A stretch of 25,619 bases of DNA. Source: Nematocida parisii ERTm1. Lineage: Eukaryota > Microsporidia. The notes under the pieces are model-generated. The model ran no database searches. It was not told the origin of the DNA and saw only the letters and a list, made by a program, of their open reading frames with translations. Both the position numbers and the translations under genes were made by a program. The number at the start of each line of letters is the position of its first letter. Within the stretch, counting starts at the first letter, position 1. This document shows positions 18,801-25,619 of this stretch, in pieces. The DNA is taken from NCBI RefSeq assembly GCF_000250985.1, contig NW_013524655.1:1462-27080 (forward strand), written 5' to 3'.

Positions 18801-20075
18801 ATCAACACTCTGCAAGATGCAAAACAGCACATGCCCCTAGCCGAAGATTTGCCTTTCGTTCTATCTGAAACAGATTCGGGCGGTATAGATTCATCCATTC
18901 GCTCTCTTGATAAAGCAATTAACTCTCTTCGCTTGCTTAACACGTATATGTATCAGAGAAGTGATAAGCTTATGGATGAGTCACAGGAATGTCAAATGAG
19001 CTTGTCAGAAGCAACAGAAGAACCAACAACAGAGGAACAAGAGCGCATTCGGCCTACTGAAATCACTTCTACTCTAAAAACCGAGAATGTTTCCATATTA
19101 GAGACTACATCCGAGGAAACTCTTGCCCCCACTGTGGCTTCTAATAATAGTATTTCTAAAAGTTCTCTGCCTTCTATTCCAGAAGAGCCCACTACAACAG
19201 AAGAAGTTATATCTACTGCAGAAACAATTATACCGACTGTGCCGGCTATAGATGAATCTATTACTATAACAGAAAAAGCAGTAGATGAAACTCCTGCCAC
19301 AGAAAAGTCTTTTGTTGGCACAGAAACATTTATACCTACTTTATCTACTATAGATGAATCTATTAACACAGCAGAGGAATCATTGCCAGAAGAATACACT
19401 GGTGCAGAAGAAAATTTATCTACTACACCTACTGAAACAAATCCAGCCATTCTAGAAACCTCTTGTAATACTACAGATGAAATCCCATCCACAGAATATT
19501 TTGATATTAATGATCTGGATGATATTTTCAAAATAACTATGTCAGGGGAACTTACACCAGAAGAAAAAATAAAGCCTCTATTTACCTGCGAGGAAACAGA
19601 AACAGATCCTCTAACTTCGCCTGAAATATCATCCTCACCTTCTGTACCCACTACATCTGAAATACCTACTACAGTTAAAATACCTACTACACCTAAAGTA
19701 TCATCTTCATCTTCTATACCCACTACATCTGAAACACCTACTACACCTAAAGTATCATCTTCACCTTCTGTACTCACTACATCTGAAATACCCACCACAT
19801 CTGAAACACCTACTACACCTAAAGTATCATCCTCACCTTCTGTACCCACTACATCTGAAATACCTACTACAGTTGAAACACCTGCGATCTCAGCATCACC
19901 AGTGCTACCTACAGTGCCACTCGCAGTAGGAACCATACTACCTAGTGCCATAGAGAAAAATAAAACTACTGAAAATAAAACAAAGCGGCCAAGAACCAAA
20001 ATAAAGCTTGGGCCTCGCCTGCACAAGAACAACACATACGTAAACCGGCCCCTTCAAATTGAAAATATCCTTTAA
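15884..20075 (+). CDS. giant secreted coiled-coil and Thr/Ser/Pro-repeat protein, broken by two frameshifts
   Basis: Three consecutive frames (15884-16555, about 16548-17010, and about 17010-20075) continue one another. Each step behaves as one missing base. The first step is in an A5 run at 16542-16546, next to the first stop; the second is near 16995-17010. As a unit it spans about 1397 codons. The N-terminus (MKIDQILSKSVLALSVASG) is a plausible signal peptide. The core is Lys/Glu/Ala-rich with long heptad-like coiled coils (bases about 17780-18350 and 18590-18800). It is followed by an acidic Thr/Glu/Ser region with two 'IPTxxxIDESI' copies, a tandem Thr/Ser/Pro repeat, and a basic tail. 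This layout suggests a spore-wall, polar-tube or host-exposed structural protein. Polar tube protein 3 is one candidate by size and charge, but about a dozen cysteines argue against it. An AATAAAAATATTT stretch abuts the ATG. Confidence 0.75.
19629..19890 (+). repeat. in-frame tandem repeat, mucin-like
   Basis: About four units of 18-24 codons with consensus SSSPSVPTTSEIPTT followed by xxxPTTPKV. Successive units differ by loss or gain of a six-residue block (such as SEIPTT), as expected from slippage. The units are nearly identical at the DNA level, so they are recent and probably variable between isolates. Rich in Thr and Ser, they are potential O-glycosylation sites if the protein is secreted. 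Confidence 0.85.
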
Positions 20076-20305
20076 GGCCTATTTGCTCAAAAACAGCTAG
20101 ACAGATTCTATACACGGCCCTGCCGTGCTTTCATTATATAAGCGATGAATGGTGCCAGATAACCATCTGCTCGAGATCCTTCAGACCTTATATCAATAAA
20201 CTGTTTTAAACTAAAAAAATAATGAATAAAAATATTTTATTTTTGGCTACCTGTACCTATTGCCCTATCCATTTTTTATTATATTGCTTTGAGCCACCCC
20301 GTTCT

Positions 20306-20746
20306 CTACAACCGTCTGTATCTCGTCTGGAAGGTGCTGCTCTTCTGCGCTCTGGCACATTCCATCAAGAGACTAACGGTTTCTTTGTCTGTGTCCACCC
20401 CCTTCAGATATACCAGAGAAATCGACATACACCGCCGCATGCGTATCTCTGTAGGACTCTCCACTGTGCCCATGCGGCACTCTATACACTGCTCAAGAGA
20501 CGTGAGCGGGCTGCCCCCCACAACAAACAGCGAGCTTTTTGCCCGGGCTATTTCCACTGTTGTCATGGCCTTCTTAATTACAATCATGCTCTTGTGAACA
20601 TCGATTGCGACTACTTTCATGCATGACCCCTTTATTATCACCTGCGATTCTACAATGTCCGCAATGTACACAACCTGGTCTGGGGCTGCCTCCACCACTT
20701 TGCAGTCTCCTCGTAACTGTTTTACTTCAATAATCTTGCGATTCAT
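20306..20746 (-). CDS. cyclase-associated protein (CAP/Srv2) C-terminal CARP domain only
   Basis: A 146-residue protein made of repeating beta strands. 'QVVYIADIVESQVIIKG' (about residues 24-40) and the following turns ('VVAIDVHKSMIVIKKAMTTVEIARAKSS') match the pattern of the CAP C-terminal beta-helix, where 'QVxYIxxCxxSTxQIKGK' and 'VEIxxxK' recur. In animals and yeast CAP is about 480-550 residues. Its C-terminal domain binds ADP-actin and helps exchange nucleotide and recycle actin monomers. Here the N-terminal cyclase-binding, helical-bundle and WH2/proline regions are absent. The last 40 residues do not align clearly. The gene is divergent from glyoxalase II with only 31 bp between starts, and converges on the 15884-20075 gene. 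Tubulin cofactor C is the alternative CARP family, judged less likely. Confidence 0.75.
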   Translation of the reverse strand: MNRKIIEVKQLRGDCKVVEAAPDQVVYIADIVESQVIIKGSCMKVVAIDVHKSMIVIKKAMTTVEIARAKSSLFVVGGSPLTSLEQCIECRMGTVESPTEIRMRRCMSISLVYLKGVDTDKETVSLLMECARAQKSSTFQTRYRRL

Positions 20747-20777
20747 AGGGGTAAAAGGAGAAAACTTTTGCTAGTGT
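20747..20777. promoter_or_regulatory. 31-bp bidirectional promoter region
   Basis: The starts of the CAP-domain gene (ATG at 20746, minus) and glyoxalase II (ATG at 20778, plus) are separated by 31 bp. This short space must contain both 5' leaders and any core promoter, unless promoters lie inside the opposite coding regions. It holds CCCCT immediately before the CAP ATG (read as AGGGG on plus). That recalls the CCC/GGG-type start-proximal motifs reported in Encephalitozoon. Confidence 0.5.
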
Positions 20778-21520
20778 ATGCAGATTATTCCAATTGGTGC
20801 AAGAGAAACAAACTTAATGTATATAATAGTTGGTCCACAGAATGAGCTTGTTTTTGTCGACCCAGTTGAGCCAATGAAAATAGAAAAAGAAGCCGAGCAA
20901 TTTCTGGCCGCACCAGAGACAAAAATAGCAGTACTCACAACGCACCACCACGAAGACCACTCTGCAGGGAATGCAAAAATAAAAAGAATGCACCCTACCG
21001 CAGCTATATATGCAGGCTCTCACCAGTCATTTGCAACGCATATCTGTAAGGATAGTGATGTCATATCAATTGGCGCACTGCGCATAGAGTGCATGCACAT
21101 TCCATGCCACACCCAGGACAGCTTTGCATACACAGTCTATGATACAACCAGTAAGGAAAGTGCTGCTGTGTTTGTGGGTGACACTCTTTTTTATCTGGGC
21201 TGCGGATCTTCTTTGAAGGCACAGCAGAAATGATGCACAGCGCACTGAAGAAAATTTCAGGCCTGCCCTCAGATACTATTGTATACTACGGCCATGAGTA
21301 TAAAGAGAGCAATCTGCAATTTAGAAGAATGCTTATTCCTGACCCAGAAGGCCTATGCTCATCTGAAAGAATCTTTTTAACCGTGGGGGAGGAAAGGAAA
21401 CACAATTTTTACATGAACACCAGTTTGGTAGAGAAGAACAAGGAGTTCTCTGGAAAGTCTCCAACGGAAATTATCCATACACTTCGCCAAATGAAAAATA
21501 CGTATAACTCACAAAAGTAA
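20778..21520 (+). CDS. glyoxalase II (hydroxyacylglutathione hydrolase), one frameshift
   Basis: Metallo-beta-lactamase-fold thiolesterase that hydrolyses S-lactoylglutathione to lactate and glutathione, the second step of methylglyoxal detoxification. The metal ligand motif THHHEDH is at about residues 56-62. The later ligands lie in 'PCHT', 'GDTLF' and 'GHEY', and the C-terminal 'LRQMKN' fits the glutathione-binding Arg/Lys segment. The first frame (20778-21233) ends just after 'FYLGCG'. The expected 'FFEGTAEMM' continues in the next frame from about 21207, with the remainder at 21230-21520. The step equals one missing base near the GCGG at 21202-21205. Read through, the total is about 247 residues, the normal length for the cytosolic enzyme (human about 260). 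All catalytic residues survive, so an assembly error or very recent break is likely. Confidence 0.9.
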
Positions 21521-22375
21521 AAGCAGCCGAGTAAAAAAATAAAAATGCATGCCTTCTTCTATTGTATATACTGAGAAATTATAGGAAAAAGAGCATTATT
21601 ATAAGAACTACTAAAACGCCTCAAACTAGCACAGAACACAAAAATAGTACTTTAATTTAAACTAGGCCATAAAATACTCTGATATAACCCGAATCTATTG
21701 CATACAACCCGAATTAATCGCCTATAACTACTTAGAATATCTTGGCCGGCACATATAACTCAAAACAATCCAAGGTATAACTTGAAAATTAATTGTGTAT
21801 TTGACATAATCCACCATGTTCTACTGCACTAGTATGTTAATATTCTCTAAAATTAAACACGTACAATTGTTTATTTTCTGTTACATTAAATGAACCCATT
21901 CAAACTTTTGGGTTATTCGGGTTATATAGCTTTAAATACCCGTGTATAACAGCTCTATATAAGCTTGCATAGATGGACATGTGCTTCTATTGGGTTATTC
22001 GGGTTATTATATAATAGAAACAGTTGATTTCTTAGAAAAAGTCATTATGGTACTTTAATGTTTATTTAATTTATATACGTATTTATAGACGTATGGTCAA
22101 TTTAATTTATGTTGACATGTTGTGTCACCAAACATTTCTGATTTAATTTATACTGTCATGTTTATGTGAACATTCAGATAACTCATGTATTGCGATAGTA
22201 ATATTAGTCTTAGTATACAACAGAAACCAACCTGCACAATTTCTTGAATTTCTTTATGGGCATAGATTTCTTTCTAAAATAATGACTTTAATTAACTAAA
22301 CTTTTTTAATTTGATTTTAAGTAGCAATAAAGCACAAATAGAAATTCAAATATATTTAAATTCGATTACAGAAGA
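21521..22375. other. 855-bp gene-free region with four CCCGAA motif sites and a repeat copy
   Basis: Contains TAACCCGAA at 21685-21693 and CAACCCGAA at 21705-21713. The doubled opposite-strand form GGGTTATTCGGGTTA occurs exactly at 21910-21924 and again at 21992-22006. TTTAAACTA lies at 21656, and the first copy of a dispersed repeat starts at 22022. No gene is seen. Confidence 0.55.
22022..22224 (+). repeat. dispersed ~200-bp repeat, copy A
   Basis: Aligns in the same orientation with 24141-24345. Shared landmarks in order include TTTCTTAG(A/G)AAAA, TATACGTATTTATAGAC, TTATGTTGAC, ATTTCTGATTTA, CTGTCATGTTTATGT, TAACTCATG and TTAG(T/C)ATACAA. It lies about 150 bp upstream of the membrane protein gene at 22376. 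It shows no coding potential or terminal inverted repeats. Confidence 0.8.
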
Positions 22376-23107
22376 ATGGACCAAGAGCACAAAAAAATTA
22401 CATTAGTAAAATTTAAAATAACAAATCTAGAAAATAATACAATAGAAGAAAATACCACTTCATTTATAACAAATGCTCCAATTGCACAGCCCGAAGTAGA
22501 TGAGCTATCCAGCATATCTCAAAATAAAGAAGTACCAGATCCATCCCCGGATGATAGCCCGAATGCACAAAATTCAAACGACTCTGAGACTCTCAGTACA
22601 ATGCAGAAACTTCTTACACTGCTAGTTTCCTTCTATAGAACCATCTTCATACCATTTGATTATGTAGTCACAACTTTCTGTGCATTTATTATATGGAGAA
22701 GTAATTTCTGTGTTATGCCAGATAGCATGCTTAAAAAGAATCTTGAATTTGCAAGTACTCATATATTTAGAATATTTATTAATTTAGTATATCCATGGAT
22801 TTTAATTCTCATTTGCGCATGCTCAATGGGGTTCTATATGATTTACAGACACATTATAATTGACCAGGTGCATGTCGCTGCTATCTGCGTACCAATACAT
22901 ATGCACTTTGGTGCTGTCTTCTTTATGATTGTTATTCCGCTTGTATACAGCGAAATTCCAGGTTTAAGACAAGACGAGAATATAGTTATTCTTCTGTGGA
23001 TAGGAATTGGGTGGAAAGCTCTGAGCATACTTATAGGAATATTTTACATGCTATTTCTGTCCAATAAAAAGTATATATCCAAAGTGGGCATACTCCACAT
23101 AGCTTGA
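22376..23107 (+). CDS. membrane protein, 243 aa, stopped by an in-frame TGA before the last helix
   Basis: A hydrophilic Asn/Ser/Glu-rich N-terminus of about 75 residues is followed by about four hydrophobic segments. They start at 'FYRTIFIPFDYVVTTF', a match to the protein at 14579-15469. The frame stops at TGA (23105-23107). The same frame then stays open for 49 more codons to a TAA at 23255-23257, and these encode another membrane helix ('FFWVYYAVALLIIFLHVLII'). The paralogue carries its last helix at the same place, so the ancestral protein probably ended at 23257. The TGA may be a recent nonsense change, a sequencing error or a readthrough stop (context TGA-C). Function unknown. Confidence 0.75.
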   Translation: MDQEHKKITLVKFKITNLENNTIEENTTSFITNAPIAQPEVDELSSISQNKEVPDPSPDDSPNAQNSNDSETLSTMQKLLTLLVSFYRTIFIPFDYVVTTFCAFIIWRSNFCVMPDSMLKKNLEFASTHIFRIFINLVYPWILILICACSMGFYMIYRHIIIDQVHVAAICVPIHMHFGAVFFMIVIPLVYSEIPGLRQDENIVILLWIGIGWKALSILIGIFYMLFLSNKKYISKVGILHIA

Positions 23108-23257
23108 CCAAAGACAAAAAATCAGCACATATTCTTTTGGGTATACTATGCAGTTGCTCTGCTTATAATATTCTTGCATGTTCTAATAATTGCAGATTTT
23201 TATAAGTGGGCCGACTTAAGAGCAATTGTAAACCAATCATATAGTATTTATTCATAA

Positions 23258-24542
23258 TGCATGATGATTTATAGTATATGCAAATTAGTCACATATTTCT
23301 AAACTAAAAATATCCTATAGGCTACCCGAATTTCAACTATATTAATAGTTATTTAATAGAATTTTGTCTTGGCTTAATTTTCTGGAACTATTTTTTATTT
23401 TTATATTTAATAGTTACTAGAGAAATACCCACCTTTTTCTAGTTTGTGCTTCGGGTTATATTCAAGTATACTATTATTCTTTACACTTACACTTACATGA
23501 GAATTGTTGAGTTCTTTACATATGCATTGAATTTTCTTTATATTTCTATTTAGTTTCTTTGAATTGTTCATTTTTGCTCAACTTTTAACCTTTATTAAAG
23601 ATACAACTCATATTTATAAACCTTTTTGCTTTTTAAATTTGTTCTAGCATTCTTTTCAATAATATATCAAGTAGCTTTAAGAAATCAACTATTATTAGAG
23701 TTTGATCTGTATCTAACGTTCTTGTTTCTTATATTTGGATGTTTACATTGCCATTTCTAGGTGTATCTAATTTGTTCCTAGTGCTTTAAACCATCCCATT
23801 CTAGTATAATTTAATGTTTGGTCTAAACAGGTATTTTATCTTCATATACGCTTTCTTGGTAATAGTCTATGTGTATCTTATTACTAATGGTTTCTCTTAT
23901 AGCTGTAAAATAAAAAATAAACATGTATATAATTCTATTTAAATATAAAAATGAAAGGATTATTTATTATTATAGCAGGAATAAACTAAATGTAAAATTT
24001 ATTTAAATTATTAATACTATTGTGCCCAGTACGTGGCAACTGTGAAGTTTCTATATAATACTCCACTAAGCCTCTAGAACAGCCGTGCTTGTTAATGGTA
24101 TTATTTAATTGGTTATTTATTGTTTTCATTCTTAACATAAGTTGTTTTCTTAGGAAAAGGCATTCTTAAACTTTGACTTTTATTGAATTTGTATACGTAT
24201 TTATAGACCATAAAATCAATTTAACTTATGTTGACTTGTCGTGTAAACAATAATTTCTGATTTAGTCTGAGCTGTCATGTTTATGTAAAACATTACAATA
24301 ACTCATGCCATGCTAACAAATGCTATTCTTAGCATACAAAAACATATATGTTCTGACTCCGACTTGTAATTCTGGCCTGGGATAAAAACAAATTTAATTT
24401 ATCCTGAAATAGAAGATACGACAAATGCTTATACTCGTTAGAAATAGATCTTTATTAGTTGGTGTTATTTTTATAACTACTTAAATAGTAAAGGCATATG
24501 ATTAACATTTAATCACATATATCGTGTATTCAATCATACGTA
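23258..24542. other. 1.28-kb AT-rich gene-free region
   Basis: Contains CTACCCGAAT near 23321 and TTCGGGTTA near 23453, and the second copy of the ~200-bp repeat. No frame with initiation context or family resemblance was found; homopolymers and simple AT sequence dominate. Confidence 0.5.
24141..24345 (+). repeat. dispersed ~200-bp repeat, copy B
   Basis: Diverged direct copy of 22022-22224, alignable along most of its length with small indels. It lies about 200 bp beyond the stop of the Ku70-like gene (24543). The two copies are about 2.1 kb apart and flank the 22376-23257 gene on either side. Confidence 0.8.
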
Positions 24543-25619
24543 CTAAAAGATCGAGTTCATTATAGTATAGTGTAAACCAAGCTTAGACTTTGTATAATTA
24601 ACATCCTTAATGGTTATGTATAGTTTAGAAACATTTAAAATATCTGAAATATTTATGCCATGATTTTCCTTTAAACCTTCAATGTTTTCTTTTAATGATG
24701 GACTAAGCATGTGATGCATTTCATGGTCTTCACAGAATAAGTCATTCATATGGGTTTTCATTTCTGGGCATAATAAAGGAACTACTGTAAAACATGGATT
24801 TGTGGTGCCCTTACGATAAATGCATATCCCATAACGAAGCATGTCATGTGACACGTGCTTTCTTTGAAGCATTTTTAAGAATAGAGATAAATCAGTAATT
24901 TTTTTCTGATTTAGATCTTTGCTATTTATCAAAGACGACGTTCGGGTTATATCAAATAAATAGTTAGTGTACTCTTCTATGCCAAGTTGCTTTTTTACAT
25001 TCCATGTGAGTTTTATACTATGATCTTTGAATTTTGTTTGATCAACTTTCATGCTGTAGCAGCCACAGTCTTCGTATGGAGTGTTTAGACCTAGTATGTA
25101 GAAATCGCTGTAATAGTATATTTCATGTCTAAAATTTTTAAGTAGTTCTATAGTTGTAAGTTTTAGATCTTTTCTTTTACTAAAACATCCAGCCAATTGG
25201 AAAATTCGATGGCAATTGGGTTTTGGTAGTCTTTGTTGGGAATAATTTTATATTTTTCTGACTTTAGAACATATGGACCAAAATGCACTGCAGAGGTCAT
25301 TAGTCTAGGTAGAAAGAGTGGGATTCGTGGAACATCATTATTTGGCACATACCCATCAAACAACTTCTTTGCTTCTGCTTCGTTTTCTCTATATGCAGCA
25401 TTAATTGTCTCTGCATCAATAGGGTTAAACTGTGCAAACACAAACTCAGTAGTTTTTATATTCTCTTTAATGTAGTAGAATACAACATCAAATCCATCAT
25501 TGTGCATCTCTTCTACGGTCTTGTCCATGTCACACATCTCATTGCTATTCTCAAGTCTTCTTCTTTTATTCTGATCTTTTTTAGGCTCGGGCCTAGTTAT
25601 CATCGACCACGTCTTATCC
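24543..25619 (-). CDS. Ku70-like DNA end-binding subunit, 5' cut by window edge and frameshifted once
   Basis: The upstream frame is open from the window edge to a TAA at 25163. A second frame continues to 24543, with a one-base (missing base) step between about 25165 and 25195, in AAAAGAAAAG on the coding strand. The first part resembles the end of the Ku von Willebrand-type domain ('NDGFDVVFYYI'). Next comes a 'NWLDVLVKEK' and 'KRKDLKL' stretch like the Ku70 linker 'EDLLRKVRAKETRKR'. The best match is 'LSLFLKMLQRKHVSHDMLRY' followed by 'NPCFTVVPLLCPE', the pattern of Ku70 '[20 protein letters not shown]' and 'PYFVALVPQ'. Ku70 with Ku80 threads onto broken DNA ends for non-homologous end joining. 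The C-terminal arm is short and there is no SAP domain. The full N-terminus lies outside the window. It could instead be another Ku-fold or unrelated protein. Confidence 0.55.

Noticed and set aside
18992-20035. 347-codon minus-strand frame rich in Val, Ser and Gly
   Set aside because: It is the exact antisense of the Thr/Ser/Pro repeat region; its apparent repeats are the mirror of the sense repeats.
20171-20182. B-box-like GCTCGAGATCC that might mark a tRNA
   Set aside because: The surrounding bases do not form an acceptor stem, D arm or anticodon arm, so no tRNA could be built.
1-25619. CRISPR array, rRNA, tRNA or transposase
   Set aside because: No regularly spaced direct repeats with unique spacers, no recognisable RNA gene, and no transposase or reverse transcriptase motifs were seen on either strand by eye. 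A covariance-model scan would be needed to exclude tRNAs firmly.
24543-25619. HORMA-domain protein as identity for the right-end gene
   Set aside because: Considered because of the beta-rich segments, but the order of a von Willebrand-like end, a basic linker and the 'LFxxLLxxL..RY' barrel motif fits Ku70 better.

Overview
The window looks like a piece of a compact, AT-rich eukaryotic parasite genome, most likely a microsporidian. The reading frames are intronless. One start-to-start intergenic gap is only 31 bp. Two housekeeping proteins are shortened or single-domain. Most of the coding space is taken by large secreted or membrane proteins with no recognisable domain. I lean towards a Nematocida-like lineage because of the expanded secreted protein family, but this is inference from gene style and was not tested by a search.

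Left part (1-8752). The window opens in the tail of a membrane protein. Two decayed coding regions on opposite strands follow (about 240-996 on + and 905-1965 on -). The minus-strand relic is homologous to the two large intact genes beside it (2311-5214 and 5732-8752, both on -). All three share an 'LSEGV.I' block and a 'GxFxxxPxFLIQ' block, so this is a tandem array of one secreted family with a dying member.

Middle part (8753-15883). A 1.85 kb gene-free stretch leads to two convergent genes for unrecognised membrane proteins (10602-12050 on + and 12644-14323 on -). Next comes a third, multi-pass protein (14579-15469 on -), which resembles the later gene at 22376-23107.

Right part (15884-25619). 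A very long gene (15884-20075) encodes a secreted protein with a coiled-coil core and a Thr/Ser/Pro repeat tail. It is interrupted by two single-base frameshifts. Then come the C-terminal domain of cyclase-associated protein (CAP/Srv2) and a divergently transcribed glyoxalase II, 31 bp apart; the glyoxalase gene has one frameshift. A membrane protein gene with an in-frame TGA before its last membrane helix follows. The window ends in a 5'-truncated, once-frameshifted gene that looks like the Ku70 subunit of the non-homologous end-joining complex.

Three signals cut across the genes. A dispersed TAACCCGAA motif, often doubled, sits mostly between genes. A diverged direct repeat of about 200 bp occurs at 22022 and 24141. 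Many breaks are single-base indels, often in homopolymer runs, so either sequencing or assembly error or real decay must be sorted out before any gene is called dead. No tRNA, rRNA, CRISPR array or recognisable transposase was seen.
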